From Streptomyces sp. LUP47B (GTDB lineage: Bacteria; Actinomycetota; Actinomycetes; Streptomycetales; Streptomycetaceae): 64,000 bases of DNA. This document shows positions 1 through 9,725 of this stretch, piece by piece. Location of the stretch: positions 492,575 through 556,574 of the forward strand of contig NZ_MJAH01000003.1 of NCBI RefSeq assembly GCF_001746295.1, in the 5' to 3' direction. Below the pieces are notes generated by a model. That model did no database searches, had not been told where the DNA came from, and was given only the letters and a program-made list of their open reading frames with translations. Within the stretch, counting starts at the first letter, position 1. Each line of letters opens with the position of its first letter. The position numbers were made by a program, and so were the translations under genes.

Positions 1-105
1 GGTCCGCCGCCGCAGCCGATACGGCCTCCGACGTGGTCCACCGCAGCAACCGGCCAGCCTCCGGCGCGGCCCACCCCAGCGGTCGGCGCAGCCCCCGACC
101 GGGGC

Positions 106-1332
106 CTAACCCGCCGCTGCCCTCGGCTCGCGCGGCAGTCCCAGTACCTTCTCCGCGAGGATGTTCCGCTGCACCTGGGAGGTCCCCGCGTAGATGGTGC
201 CGGAGCGGGCGATGAGGTACGTCGTCGACCAGGACGCCGAGGAGTTCGCGGCGCCGGGGTCGTCGGTGCGGTAGGTGCGCAGGGGCGGGCGGCCGACCGG
301 TACCTGGCCGTGCAGGCCCATGATGTCCATCGCGAGGTCGGTGACCTTGGTGTGGTACTCGCTCCAGTACAGCTTGGCGATCGACGTCTCGGGGCCCGGG
401 TCGGCGCCCTTGAGCCAGCCGGTGAGGATCCGGTAGCCGAGATAGCGCATGATCTCGACCTTGGACCAGCACCAGGCGATGCGCTGCCGGATCACCGGGT
501 CCTGGTCCTTGCCGTACATGCGTGCCAGCTCGACGAGGCGTTCCACCTCCGCCTTGAAGAGGATCGGGTTGGTCGCCGCCTCCTCCCCGCGCTCCACGCC
601 GAGCAGGCTCTGGGCGACGGTCCAGCCGTTGTCGACGCCGCCGACGACGAGGTCGGCGCGGGTGCGGGCGCCGTTGAAGAAGACCTCGTTGAAGTGCAGC
701 TGTCCGCTCATCATGCGGAAGGGCCGCACCTCGACGCCCGGCTGGTCGAGCGGCACGAGCAGGAAGGAGATGCCTCGATGCTTGGAGGCGTCCGGGTCGG
801 TGCGGGCCAGGACGAAGATCCAGTCGCAGTGATGGGCGCCGGAGGTCCACACCTTCTGGCCGTCGATCACCCACTCCGCACCGTCACGCACCGCGCGCGT
901 CCGCAGGGAGGCCAGGTCAGAGCCCGCGTCCGGCTCCGAGTACCCCTGGCACCAGGTGTCCTCGCCGCTGAGGATGCGGGGGAGAAAGTGGGCCTTCTGC
1001 TCGTCCGTGCCCCAGCGCAGCAGCGTGTTGGCCAGCATCTTCACGCCGAAGGTGTCCTGCGGCAACCCGAACGGCACACCGGCCAGCGCGAGTTCCTCCA
1101 TGAGCACCACCTGGTGGAGCTTGGTCAGGCCCCGGCCGCCGTACTGCTCGGGCCAGGTCAGTGAGAGGTAGCGGCGCTCGGCCAGCAGCCGGCGCCAGTC
1201 CCGGGCGAAGGCCCAGGCCGCCTCCTCGTCGAGGGCGCCGATGCCCTTCCAGTCCGGCGGCAGTGTCTCGGCGAGGAAGGCCCTGACCTCGGTGCGGAAC
1301 GCTTCGGTCTCGGGGGGATAGCTGATGTCCAC
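106..1332 (-). CDS. Acyl-CoA dehydrogenase family protein
   Basis: Flavoprotein expected to oxidise an acyl-CoA to the 2,3-enoyl-CoA. The chain shows the whole ACAD fold: an N-terminal helical domain starting DISYPPE, the middle-domain flavin motif ([13 protein letters not shown], then VWTSGAH), and the C-terminal [15 protein letters not shown] motif. I place the start at the GTG at 1332 because GAGGAGA sits about 8 nt upstream and the protein then begins as FadE-type relatives do; a GTG at 1362 would add 10 residues. It is transcribed away from the thiolase operon across an 80-bp AT-rich intergenic region. Substrate is unknown; a branched or cyclic acid fits the neighbours. Confidence 0.9.
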   Translation of the reverse strand: MDISYPPETEAFRTEVRAFLAETLPPDWKGIGALDEEAAWAFARDWRRLLAERRYLSLTWPEQYGGRGLTKLHQVVLMEELALAGVPFGLPQDTFGVKMLANTLLRWGTDEQKAHFLPRILSGEDTWCQGYSEPDAGSDLASLRTRAVRDGAEWVIDGQKVWTSGAHHCDWIFVLARTDPDASKHRGISFLLVPLDQPGVEVRPFRMMSGQLHFNEVFFNGARTRADLVVGGVDNGWTVAQSLLGVERGEEAATNPILFKAEVERLVELARMYGKDQDPVIRQRIAWCWSKVEIMRYLGYRILTGWLKGADPGPETSIAKLYWSEYHTKVTDLAMDIMGLHGQVPVGRPPLRTYRTDDPGAANSSASWSTTYLIARSGTIYAGTSQVQRNILAEKVLGLPREPRAAAG

Positions 1333-1443
1333 CTGGCGTCTCTCCTCGTCCGGCCCGCTCACCCAGCCGATCGCTGTATTGATTGTTTCAGCATAATAGG
1401 TTATCTATTTGAGAGGAATAGCGTCGAGCCAGGACGGGCTGAC
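1333..1443. promoter_or_regulatory. Divergent promoter region of the acyl-CoA module
   Basis: This is the only AT-rich stretch in its surroundings and separates the leftward dehydrogenase from the rightward SDR/thiolase operon, so both promoters must lie here. I see no convincing operator palindrome. Confidence 0.45.
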
Positions 1444-2190
1444 ATGGGACTGCTGGACGGCCACAACGCGGTGATCACCGGCGGCGCACAGGGCATCGGC
1501 TTCGAGATCGCCGGAGTCCTCGGCGCCGAGGGGGCGTCCGTCGTCCTCGGCGACATCAACGCGGACGCGGCGGCGGAAGCCGCCGAACGCCTCGCCAAGA
1601 ACGGCGTGGCGGCCACCTCGCTGCGCTGTGACGTCACCGACGAGGACGAGGTCGCGGCTCTCGTCGCCCACTGTACCGACACCTTCGGACCGGTCGGCGT
1701 GATGGTCAACAACGCGGGGATCACCCGGGACGCGACCCTGCGCAAGATGGCAATCGCCGACTTCCGCGCCGTGGTCGACGTCCATCTGACCGGCGCCTGG
1801 AACGGCACCCGGTACGCCGCCGAGGCGATGCGCGCGCATGGTCGGGGCGGCAGCATCGTCAACATCTCCTCCATCGCCGGCAAGGTCGGCAACTTCGGGC
1901 AGACGAACTACAGCGCCGCCAAGGCGGGACTCGTCGGCCTCACCAAGGCCTCCGCCAAGGAGCTCGCGAAAGCGGGCATCCGCGTCAACGCCGTGCAGCC
2001 CGGTCTGATCCGCACCGCCATGACCGAGGCGATGCCCAAGGCCGCCTGGGACGCGAAGCTCGCCGAGATCCCGATGGGGCGCGCCGGCGAACCCGCCGAG
2101 GTCGCCCAGGCCGTCCTCTTCCTCGCCTCCGGCCTGGCGAGCTACGTCACCGGAGCCGTGCTCGAGGTGACCGGCGGCCGGTACATGTGA
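1444..2190 (+). CDS. SDR oxidoreductase (FabG/3-hydroxyacyl-CoA dehydrogenase-like)
   Basis: A 248-residue classical short-chain dehydrogenase. The nucleotide-binding glycine motif GGAQGIG lies near residue 13, NNAG near 91, an active-site serine in NISSIAG, and the catalytic pair Y156/K160 in YSAAK. It ends at the C-terminal TGGRYM. As first gene of an operon with two thiolases and an HMGCS-like protein it probably interconverts 3-hydroxyacyl and 3-oxoacyl thioesters in the cytoplasm. Sequence alone does not separate a beta-oxidation enzyme from a FabG-type reductase; context favours catabolism. Confidence 0.88.
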   Translation: MGLLDGHNAVITGGAQGIGFEIAGVLGAEGASVVLGDINADAAAEAAERLAKNGVAATSLRCDVTDEDEVAALVAHCTDTFGPVGVMVNNAGITRDATLRKMAIADFRAVVDVHLTGAWNGTRYAAEAMRAHGRGGSIVNISSIAGKVGNFGQTNYSAAKAGLVGLTKASAKELAKAGIRVNAVQPGLIRTAMTEAMPKAAWDAKLAEIPMGRAGEPAEVAQAVLFLASGLASYVTGAVLEVTGGRYM

Positions 2191-2253
2191 GCGCCGACCG
2201 CATCCCCGTACGTCCCGCACGACTCACGACACGACCGAAGAAAGGCCCAGCCG

Positions 2254-3504
2254 ATGCCCGCCCCCCTGCGTGACGCAGTGATCTGCGAACCCCTGCGTAC
2301 CCCCGTCGGCGGCTACGGCGGCGTCTTCCGCGACGTGACGGCGGCCGAGCTCGCCGCCACGGTCGTACGCGCCGTGCTGGAACGCACCGGCGTACCGCCC
2401 GCCGCCGTGGACGACGTCCTGCTGGGCCAGTGCTACCCCAACGGCGAGGCCCCGGCCATCGGCCGCGTGGCCGCCCTGGACGCCGGTCTGCCCGTGGAGG
2501 TGCCGGGACTGCAGATCGACCGTCGCTGCGGCTCCGGGCTCCAGGCGATCATCACCGCCGCGATGCAGGTGCAGACCGGCGCGAGCGACCTCGTGCTGGC
2601 CGGGGGCGTCGAGTCCATGAGCCAGGCCGAGTTCTACACGACTGGGGTGCGCTGGGGCGTGCGCGGGGCCGGCACCACCCTGCACGACCGGCTGGCGCGC
2701 GGGCGCGTCACGTCCGGAGGAGTCAACCACCCGGTCCCCGGCGGCATGCTGGAGACCGCCGAGAACCTGCGGCGCGAGTACGCCATCCCGCGCGAGGAAC
2801 AGGACGAACTCGCCCTGCGCTCCCACGAGAAGGCCGTCGCGGCCCAGCGGGAGGGCCGGTTCTCCGACGAGATCGTGCCCGTGACCGTACGCACCCGGAA
2901 GGGTGACACGGTCGTCGACACCGACGAACACCCGCGCCCCGACTCCTCGTTGGAGAAGCTCGCGAAGCTGCGTCCCGTACTCGGCCGCCAGGACCCGGAG
3001 GCCACCGTCACCGCGGGCAACGCCAGCGGCCAGAACGACGGCGCGGCGCTCTGCGTCGTGACCCACCCCGACCGGGCCGCCGAGCTGGGCCTGCGCCCAC
3101 TGGGCCGTCTGGTCTCCTGGGCCGTGGTCGGCGTACCGCCGGAGACGATGGGCATCGGCCCCGTGCCCGCCACCGCCCGGGCCCTGGAACGGGCGGGCCT
3201 GAAGCTCGCCGACATCGACCTGATCGAACTCAACGAGGCCTTCGCCGCCCAGGTACTCGCCTGCACCCGCGCCTGGGATCTGACGCCGACCGACTTCGAA
3301 CGGTTCAACGTCAACGGCTCCGGCATCTCGCTGGGCCACCCCGTCGGCGCCACCGGCGGCCGTATCCTCGCCACCCTGTTGCGCGAACTCGACCGCCGCC
3401 AGGCCCGCTACGGCCTGGAGACCATGTGCCTCGGCGGCGGCCAGGGCCTGGCCGCGGTCTTCGAACGGCCCACCGACACCACCCACGCTCATGGAGGACG
3501 CTGA
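2254..3504 (+). CDS. Thiolase (acetyl-CoA C-acyltransferase)
   Basis: A 416-residue conventional degradative thiolase. It has the nucleophilic C92 in DRRCGSGLQ, the catalytic histidine H362 in GHPVGATG and the second cysteine C392 in MCLGGGQG, plus the NEAFAAQ motif near residue 330. With all catalytic residues present it should cleave 3-oxoacyl-CoA to acetyl-CoA and a shortened acyl-CoA. A Shine-Dalgarno-like GAAAGG precedes the ATG. Its stop lies 1 nt before the preferred ATG of the next gene, so translation is probably coupled. Confidence 0.93.
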   Translation: MPAPLRDAVICEPLRTPVGGYGGVFRDVTAAELAATVVRAVLERTGVPPAAVDDVLLGQCYPNGEAPAIGRVAALDAGLPVEVPGLQIDRRCGSGLQAIITAAMQVQTGASDLVLAGGVESMSQAEFYTTGVRWGVRGAGTTLHDRLARGRVTSGGVNHPVPGGMLETAENLRREYAIPREEQDELALRSHEKAVAAQREGRFSDEIVPVTVRTRKGDTVVDTDEHPRPDSSLEKLAKLRPVLGRQDPEATVTAGNASGQNDGAALCVVTHPDRAAELGLRPLGRLVSWAVVGVPPETMGIGPVPATARALERAGLKLADIDLIELNEAFAAQVLACTRAWDLTPTDFERFNVNGSGISLGHPVGATGGRILATLLRELDRRQARYGLETMCLGGGQGLAAVFERPTDTTHAHGGR

Positions 3505-3505
3505 T

Positions 3506-4942
3506 ATGGCCGGACTCATCGCATACGGCGCCTACGTGCCGTACCACCGTCTCGCCCGGGCCGACGTCGGCGCCGTACTGGGATCGCGGGGCGGCAAGGG
3601 CACCCGCGCGGTCGCGGGCTACGACGAGGACACCACGTCCATGGCCGTCGAGGCGGCCCGTGGCGCCCTGGCCCGTGACGGGCTGCGCGGACGCATCGGC
3701 CAGCTCTTCCTCGCCACCGCCGCCCCCGCCTACCTCGACAAGACGAACGCGACCGCCGTGCACGCCGCGCTCGGCCTGGACGAGCACGTGCTCGCCGCCG
3801 ACATGGCCGGCTCCGTCCGCTCGGGTCTCGGCGCGCTGCTGACCGCGGCCCGCTCCCCGATTCCGACGCTGACGGTCCTGTCCGACCTGCGCACCGGCCT
3901 GCCCGGCGGCACCGACGAGGTCGCGGGCGGCGACGGCGCGGCGGCCTTCGTCTTCGGCGGACACCGCAACGGCGCCCCCGTCATCGCGGAGCTGCTCGCC
4001 CACGACACGGTCAGCGACGAGATCCTCGACCGCTGGCGGCTGCCGGGGGCGCCCGTCTCCCGGGTCTGGGAGGAGCGCTTCGCCGAGGAGATCTACGTGT
4101 CCCTCGCGGACAAGGCGCTGACCGCGGCCCTCGACCACGCGGGCGTAGACGTCGGATCGATCGACCACTTCGTGGTCGCGGGCCTGCACGCACGCGCGTG
4201 CGCGTCGGTACGGCGCACCGCGGGTGTCCGTCCCGAGGCGGTGACCCCGGATCTGGCCGGAGCGATCGGCAATGCCGGCACAGCCCAGCCCGGACTGCTC
4301 CTCGCCGATGTCCTCGACCGGGCCCGGCCCGGCGAGACCATCGCCCTCGTCGTGCTCGGCGACGGCGTCGGAGTCCTGCTGCTGCGCACCACCGACGCGC
4401 TCCCGGCCCACCGCGCGGCCCGCCCGGTCGCCGAGCAGATCGCGCAGGGCAGCGCCCCGATGCCGTACGCCACCTATCTGTCCTGGCGCGGTCTGCTCGA
4501 CCGCGAACCGCCCCGCCGGCCGGACCCCGAGCCGCCGTACGCCCCGCCCGCACACCGCCGCACCGCCTGGAAGTACGGCTTCGTCGCCTCCCGGTGCGAG
4601 AAGTGCGGCACCCGGCATCTGCCGCCGGACCGGGTGTGCACCTCCTGCCACAGTGTCGACGCCATGACCGACGAGCCGATGGCACACGTGCGGGGCACGG
4701 TCGCCACGTTCACCGTCGACCGGCTGGCGGCCACGCCGAGCCCGCCGATGCTCGTCGTGGTCGTCGACTACGACGGCGGCGGCCGGTTCCGCTGCCAGCT
4801 CACCGACGCCACCGAGGCCGACGCCGCAATCGGCGCCCGGGTGGAGATGACCTTCCGGCGCACGGTCACGGCGTCCGGCGTCCACAACTACTTCTGGAAG
4901 GCCCGGCCGGTACGGACGGGCGAGGCTGAGGAGACACGCTGA
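3506..4942 (+). CDS. HMG-CoA synthase-like protein fused to a DUF35 zinc-ribbon/OB-fold domain
   Basis: The first ~340 residues have the thiolase-fold architecture of HMG-CoA synthase/KASIII. The C-terminal ~120 residues are a DUF35 module: a zinc ribbon C364-x2-C367-x10-C378-x2-C381 followed by an OB-fold. The start is set at 3506 because GGAGG lies 8 nt upstream; an ATG at 3491 lies inside the thiolase gene. At the place where the family carries its acyl-accepting cysteine the sequence reads D99-MAGSVRSGLGAL, with Val104 (Ser103 beside it) and no Cys, so the condensing activity may be lost or altered. It lies between two thiolases, which suggests a multi-enzyme complex. Function unproven. 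Confidence 0.82.
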   Translation: MAGLIAYGAYVPYHRLARADVGAVLGSRGGKGTRAVAGYDEDTTSMAVEAARGALARDGLRGRIGQLFLATAAPAYLDKTNATAVHAALGLDEHVLAADMAGSVRSGLGALLTAARSPIPTLTVLSDLRTGLPGGTDEVAGGDGAAAFVFGGHRNGAPVIAELLAHDTVSDEILDRWRLPGAPVSRVWEERFAEEIYVSLADKALTAALDHAGVDVGSIDHFVVAGLHARACASVRRTAGVRPEAVTPDLAGAIGNAGTAQPGLLLADVLDRARPGETIALVVLGDGVGVLLLRTTDALPAHRAARPVAEQIAQGSAPMPYATYLSWRGLLDREPPRRPDPEPPYAPPAHRRTAWKYGFVASRCEKCGTRHLPPDRVCTSCHSVDAMTDEPMAHVRGTVATFTVDRLAATPSPPMLVVVVDYDGGGRFRCQLTDATEADAAIGARVEMTFRRTVTASGVHNYFWKARPVRTGEAEETR

Positions 4943-6150
4943 TGGGCTCGCACGGAATCAGGGACCGGGTCGCGATCGTCGGCATGGGCTGCACGCCCTT
5001 CGGCGAGCACTGGACCCGCTCGGCGGACGACCTGCTGATCGACGCCGTCGGCGAGGCGGTCACCTCGGCCGGCATCACCCTCGACGACATCGACGCGTAC
5101 TGGTTCGGCACCCAGGCGTCCGGCGTGTCCGGGCTGACCCTGAGCCGGGCGCTGCACCTGCCCAACAAGCCGGTGACCCGCGTCGAGAACATGTGCGCGA
5201 CCGGCTCCGAGGCCCTGCGCAACGCCTGCTACGCCGTCGCCTCCGGGGCGTACGACGTCGCGATGGCCGTCGGGGTCGAGAAGCTCAAGGACTCCGGGAT
5301 GTCCGGGCTGTCCGGCACCGCCATCCCCGGCGCGGGCGACGACAGCCGCGGTGAGATCACCGCCCCGGCCAACTTCTCCCTCCTCGCCCCCGCCTACGCC
5401 GACAAGTACGGCCTGGCGCAGGAGGAGATGAAGGACGTCATGACCCGGATCGCCTGGAAGAACCACTACAACGGGGCCCGCAACCCCCGCGCCCAGTTCC
5501 GCAAGGAGGTGCCGCCGGAGCGCATCAAGGCGGCCCCGATCGTCGCGGGCATGCTCGGCGTCTTCGACTGCTCGGGCGTCTCGGACGGCTCGGCGGCAGC
5601 GATCGTCGTACGCGCCGAGGACGCCTACCGGTACACCGACAAGCCGATCTTCGTGAAGGCGCTGTCCTTCGCCGCGGGGCCGGCCGACGGGCTCCTCGAC
5701 CCGGAGTACGACTTCACCACCTTCCCCGAGGTCGTCGCCTCCGCGCAGGAGGCCTACCGGCAGGCGGGCATCACCGACCCGCGCACCGAGCTCGCGCTCG
5801 CCGAGGTCCACGACTGCTTCACGCCCACCGAGCTGGTGCTGATGGAGGACCTGGGCTTCTCCGAGCGCGGTCAGGGCTGGAAGGACGTCGCCAGTGGGGC
5901 GTTCGACCTGGACGGCTCGCTGCCGGTCAATCCGGACGGCGGCCTGAAGGCGTTCGGCCACCCGATCGGCGCTTCCGGCCTGCGCATGATGTTCGAGGCG
6001 TGGCTGCAACTGCGGGGCGAGGCACCGGCCGAGCGGGCCCTGAAGTCCGTGGCCGAGGGGCGCTCGCTCGCCCTGACCCACAACCTCGGCGGCGGACCCG
6101 GCGAGTGCGTCTCGTTCGTGTCGGTCGTCGGAAGTCAACTCACCGAATAG
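4942..6150 (+). CDS. SCP2/lipid-transfer-type thiolase
   Basis: A 402-residue thiolase-superfamily protein of the non-specific lipid-transfer (SCP2-thiolase) branch. C85 is in ENMCATGSEA, the conserved HDCF motif is in EVHDCFTPTEL, and H340 is in FGHPIGASG. The second catalytic cysteine of classical thiolases is replaced by the GGGPGE type C-terminus usual for this branch. Such proteins pair with separate DUF35 partners, for example in steroid side-chain retro-aldol or thiolytic steps; here the DUF35 domain is supplied by the preceding fusion protein, whose stop codon shares one base with this start (TGATG). Confidence 0.88.
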   Translation: MGSHGIRDRVAIVGMGCTPFGEHWTRSADDLLIDAVGEAVTSAGITLDDIDAYWFGTQASGVSGLTLSRALHLPNKPVTRVENMCATGSEALRNACYAVASGAYDVAMAVGVEKLKDSGMSGLSGTAIPGAGDDSRGEITAPANFSLLAPAYADKYGLAQEEMKDVMTRIAWKNHYNGARNPRAQFRKEVPPERIKAAPIVAGMLGVFDCSGVSDGSAAAIVVRAEDAYRYTDKPIFVKALSFAAGPADGLLDPEYDFTTFPEVVASAQEAYRQAGITDPRTELALAEVHDCFTPTELVLMEDLGFSERGQGWKDVASGAFDLDGSLPVNPDGGLKAFGHPIGASGLRMMFEAWLQLRGEAPAERALKSVAEGRSLALTHNLGGGPGECVSFVSVVGSQLTE

Positions 6151-6165
6151 AGAAGGCGATTCGCA

Positions 6166-6960
6166 ATGACGCGACTCCAGGACAAGATTGCCGTCGTCAC
6201 CGGGGCCGCGTCCGGCATCGGTGCGGCCACCGCCCGCCGCCTGGCGGCCGAGGGCGCCCACACGGTGGTCGCCGACCTGAACCTCGACGGCGCCAAGGCG
6301 GTGACGGAGGAGATCCGTGCCGCCGGGGGCTCCGCGACGGCGGTCGCCGTCGACCTCGGTGACGTGGAGAGCGTACGGGCCATGGTGGCCACGGCGGTCG
6401 AGACCTACGGCGGGCTCGACGTCCTGCACAACAACGCGGCCGCCACGCATCTGGCCGCCCGCCAGGACCTCGCCGTCGTGGACGCCGATCCGGCTGTCTG
6501 GGACGACACGATGCGCATCAACCTGCGCGGGACGATGGTCGCCATCCAGGCCGCCGTCCCGCACATGGTCGCGCGCGGCGGCGGCTCCATCATCAACACC
6601 TCGTCCGGCGCCGGCCTCTCCGGCGACCTGCGCAATCCCGCGTACGGGGCGTCCAAGGCCGCCCTCATCAACCTCACGCAGTACGTCGCCACCCAGTACG
6701 GCAAGCAGGGCGTGCGCTGCAACGCCATCGCGCCGGGGTTCATCATCACCCCGGCCAGTTCCGGTTCGGCGCACGGGGCGATCCGGGAGGCGATGCTGCG
6801 TCATCACCTCACGCCGCGCCTGGGGCGTCCGGAGGACGTCGCGTCGGCGGTGGTGTTCCTCGCCTCCGACGAGTCGGCCTTCATCACCGGGCACACGCTG
6901 CGCGTGGACGGCGGGCTGCTGTCCCATCAGCCGTATGTCGCGGACCTGCGCGACGCCTGA
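6166..6960 (+). CDS. SDR family oxidoreductase
   Basis: A 264-residue classical SDR with TGAASGIG near residue 13, NNAA in place of the usual NNAG, and the catalytic pair Y160/K164 in YGASK. It begins 15 nt after the SCP2-type thiolase, behind a GAGAAGG ribosome site, and is the last gene of the rightward operon before a strong terminator. Probably an NAD(P)-dependent alcohol/ketone step in the same acid degradation pathway. The substrate cannot be deduced. Confidence 0.87.
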   Translation: MTRLQDKIAVVTGAASGIGAATARRLAAEGAHTVVADLNLDGAKAVTEEIRAAGGSATAVAVDLGDVESVRAMVATAVETYGGLDVLHNNAAATHLAARQDLAVVDADPAVWDDTMRINLRGTMVAIQAAVPHMVARGGGSIINTSSGAGLSGDLRNPAYGASKAALINLTQYVATQYGKQGVRCNAIAPGFIITPASSGSAHGAIREAMLRHHLTPRLGRPEDVASAVVFLASDESAFITGHTLRVDGGLLSHQPYVADLRDA

Positions 6961-6979
6961 CAAGTCCCTGTTACGGCCA

Positions 6980-7011
6980 CCGGAGGCGCTGATCCCAGCG
7001 CCTCCGGTTTT
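6980..7011 (+). terminator. Rho-independent terminator between convergent operons
   Basis: A perfect 11-bp stem, CCGGAGGCGCT (6980-6990) with AGCGCCTCCGG (6997-7007), a 6-nt loop, then TTTT. It separates the SDR from the convergent ABC-transporter gene. Confidence 0.85.
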
Positions 7012-7028
7012 CGGCGTCGTCCGGACGC

Positions 7029-9725
7029 TCAGGCCAGCGTCTCCGGCTCCAGGTCGCCCAGGTAGGCCGCCCGTACCGCCGGATCGCGACGGACCTCCTC
7101 CGGCGTACCGGCGCAGATCCGGCGGCCGAAGTCCAGGACGACGACCTGGTCGCAGACGCTCATCACCATGTCGACGTCGTGCTCGACGAGCAGCACCCCC
7201 ATGCCCCACTCCTCGGCGAGCCGCCGTACCAGGTGGGCCAGTTCCCTGGTCTCGTCGTCCGACAGGCCCGCCGCCGGTTCGTCGAGGAGCAGCACGGACG
7301 GCGAGGCCGCCACCGCGCGGGCGATGGCCAGCAGCCGGCGCTCTCCGTACGACAGGTCGCCCACCGGCCGGTCCAGACTGTTCTGGAGGCCGAACTCCCG
7401 TACCGCGACGAGTACGTGGGCCGGCAGCGGGCGGCTGCCGGGACGGACCAGGTCGGTGAGGTACGCCCACCGGCCGGGCCGGTCGCAGGCCGCGTACAGG
7501 TTGTCCAGGACGCTCATGTCCTCGAACAGCTCCAGTGACTGGAAGGACCGGCTCAGGCCGGCGGCGGCCCGCCGGTGGACCGGCAGCCGGGTCGCGTCAC
7601 GGTCGCCGAGGCGCACACTGCCCGACGCGGCCCGGGTGAAGCCGGTGACCGCGTCGATGGCGGAGGTCTTGCCCGCGCCGTTGGGACCGATGAGCCCCAC
7701 GACCTGGCCCGGCCCGACGTCCAGTGAGAGCCCGTCGACGGCGACGACACCGCCGTAGCGGACGGTGAGGTCCCGCACCTGGAGGGGGAGCGGGGCGGCG
7801 CGGGTCACGGTCCGGGCGGCTGACGGCTCGTCGGTCGGGACGGTCGCCGGCCGCTGCTGGGGCAGCGTGCGTCGGTTCCTGGCCGGCCGTTTGCCGAGCC
7901 CCTTCCCGATGCCGTCCTGGTTGCCCACCAGGGTCAGCACCAGGATGATTCCGCCGATCAGCGGCATCCACTCGCTGAGCCCGGGCAGCACGAGGTCTCC
8001 GAACCGGGCACCCACCGTGCCCGCGGCGAAGGTCGCGCCGAACAGCGGACCGACGAGGAAACCGACACCGCCGATGACCGCGAGGCCGAGCGCGGTGATG
8101 GAGTTGAAGCTCGCGAAGTCGGACAGGACGACCGAGGTCGAGCGGAAACCGGTGAGCACTCCGGCGAGTGCGGCGATGGCCGCGGACAGGCCGAAGGCGT
8201 AGAGCTTGGCGGCGCGGACGTCGATGCCGAGGGCGGCGGCGGCCCGCTCGTTCGCCCGTACGGCGATCAGCCGGCGGCCGGTCCGGCTGCGCCGCACGTT
8301 GGCGACCACGAGCGCGGCGGCGACGAACAGCACGAGCACCACGGCGGCGTACCGCTGCGGATGGTCGACGCCCGAGATGCTGATCCCGAAGAGCGTCTGC
8401 TTGCCCACCGCGATGCCGTCGCTGCCGGGGGTCGTCGACAGATCGGTGTTCTGGAAGACCATCGCCTCCAGCGTGGTGCCGAGGCCGAGCGTGATGATCG
8501 CGAGATTGACGCCGCGGGTGCGGACCGCGGGGAGTGCGAACAGCAGGCCGATCGGCACTGTGCCCAACACACCTGCGAGCAGGCAGAGTTCGAACGGCCA
8601 TCCCCAGTCGGCCGCTGCGTGTCCGGCGAGGAAGGCGCCGGTCCCGGCCAGGGCGTAGGCCGCGAGAGAGACCTGTCCCGCGTACCCGGTGACCACGACG
8701 ATCGACAGGATGATCAGTGACAACACCAGGGTGGTGGTGATCGCGTCGGCCCACAGCGGCGTCGCCAGGCTCACCAGCGCCAGTCCGGCCACGACGGCGA
8801 GCGCCAACGGCAGGGGGCGTACCTTGCCGGTGCCCAGACCGGGCAGCCGGTCCAGGAACGTGCCGCGCAGCGGCAGCGCCCGGCCGCGTGCGACCAGTAC
8901 CAGGGCGATGAAGAGGAAGGGCACCGAGGCGGCGAGCCCGGTGACGTCGGAGCCGAACCGGGTCAGCTCGGACTGTACGAGGCCGATGACCAGGCCACCC
9001 GCCAGCGTGACGGGGAACGAGGAGAACCTGCCGACCAGGGCGGCGGCCAGGGCGCTCAGCAGGAGGGTGGTGAGTCCGGTCACCGACAGGCCGATGACCG
9101 GCACGATCAGGATGGCCGTCAGGCCCGCGAGCGCCGAGCCCAGTGCCCAGTTGCCGGTGGCGATCAGGTCCGGGGACCAGCCGAGCGAGGCGGCCGTGGC
9201 CTCGTCCTCCGCGACCGCGCTGGTGCCCAGGCCGAACAGGGTGCGCTTGTAGAGCAGGTGCAGGAGCAGGGTCGCGACGAGCGCGATGCCGATCAGCCAC
9301 ATGCGGTCCTCGGAGACCGTCGCCCCGGCGATCGTCAGCAGCTTGGTGGGCAGCTTGCCCGGCACCAGCTCCAGACTGTCTCCGTAGCGCTTGACGGCGA
9401 TCGCGGTGAGCACGATGAAGACCGCCAGGGTGCCGACCAGACGGGCGAGCGAGGACGCTCTGCGCAGCGGCCGGAGCACCAACAGGTGGGTGAGCACGCC
9501 CAGCACCGCGGAGGTGAGCACGCCGCACGCGGTGGCGGGCCAGTACGACACGCCGTGCTGGGTGGCGAGCTCCCACTGGACGTAGGCCCCGGCCATGCCG
9601 ATCGCGCCGTGCGCGAAGTTCAGGACGCCGGAGCCCCGGTAGACCAGCACGATGCCGTGCGCGGTGAGCGCGTAGAGGGCGCCGAGCCCGAGGCCGAGCA
9701 GGGCGAAACGCAGGACGTCGTCCAT
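7029..9725 (-). CDS. Three-domain branched-chain-type ABC transporter protein (LivH-LivM-LivG fusion)
   Basis: One 898-residue chain carries both permeases and one ATPase. Residues ~1-300 are LivH-like (GSGVLNFAHGAIGM), ~330-620 LivM-like (VTGYAGQVSLAAYAL), and ~650-898 a LivG-like ATPase with Walker A GPNGAGKTS near 680, signature LSYGERR and Walker B LLLDEPAAGL. The start is the ATG at 9725, preceded by GGGAGG; upstream in-frame codons lie in the promoter region and look non-coding. The cognate binding protein is divergent next door and the LivF-like ATPase follows that gene. Importers of this family take up branched amino acids, but also amides and organic acids; the CoA genes here favour a carboxylic acid. 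Confidence 0.92.
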   Translation of the reverse strand: MDDVLRFALLGLGLGALYALTAHGIVLVYRGSGVLNFAHGAIGMAGAYVQWELATQHGVSYWPATACGVLTSAVLGVLTHLLVLRPLRRASSLARLVGTLAVFIVLTAIAVKRYGDSLELVPGKLPTKLLTIAGATVSEDRMWLIGIALVATLLLHLLYKRTLFGLGTSAVAEDEATAASLGWSPDLIATGNWALGSALAGLTAILIVPVIGLSVTGLTTLLLSALAAALVGRFSSFPVTLAGGLVIGLVQSELTRFGSDVTGLAASVPFLFIALVLVARGRALPLRGTFLDRLPGLGTGKVRPLPLALAVVAGLALVSLATPLWADAITTTLVLSLIILSIVVVTGYAGQVSLAAYALAGTGAFLAGHAAADWGWPFELCLLAGVLGTVPIGLLFALPAVRTRGVNLAIITLGLGTTLEAMVFQNTDLSTTPGSDGIAVGKQTLFGISISGVDHPQRYAAVVLVLFVAAALVVANVRRSRTGRRLIAVRANERAAAALGIDVRAAKLYAFGLSAAIAALAGVLTGFRSTSVVLSDFASFNSITALGLAVIGGVGFLVGPLFGATFAAGTVGARFGDLVLPGLSEWMPLIGGIILVLTLVGNQDGIGKGLGKRPARNRRTLPQQRPATVPTDEPSAARTVTRAAPLPLQVRDLTVRYGGVVAVDGLSLDVGPGQVVGLIGPNGAGKTSAIDAVTGFTRAASGSVRLGDRDATRLPVHRRAAAGLSRSFQSLELFEDMSVLDNLYAACDRPGRWAYLTDLVRPGSRPLPAHVLVAVREFGLQNSLDRPVGDLSYGERRLLAIARAVAASPSVLLLDEPAAGLSDDETRELAHLVRRLAEEWGMGVLLVEHDVDMVMSVCDQVVVLDFGRRICAGTPEEVRRDPAVRAAYLGDLEPETLA

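Noticed and set aside
1..105. End or start of a gene at the left edge
   Set aside because: Open frames cross the edge, but none shows a motif or ribosome site within 105 bases, so no gene can be supported.
3311..4885. A 524-codon minus-strand open frame opposite the HMGCS-like fusion
   Set aside because: Gly/Arg/Val-rich shadow with no motifs; the zinc ribbon and thiolase-fold motifs lie on the plus strand.
4888..7470. An 860-codon open frame on the minus strand
   Set aside because: It runs opposite to an SCP2-type thiolase and an SDR with full motifs, and its translation is low-complexity Gly/Arg/Ala. It is a shadow of the high third-position GC.
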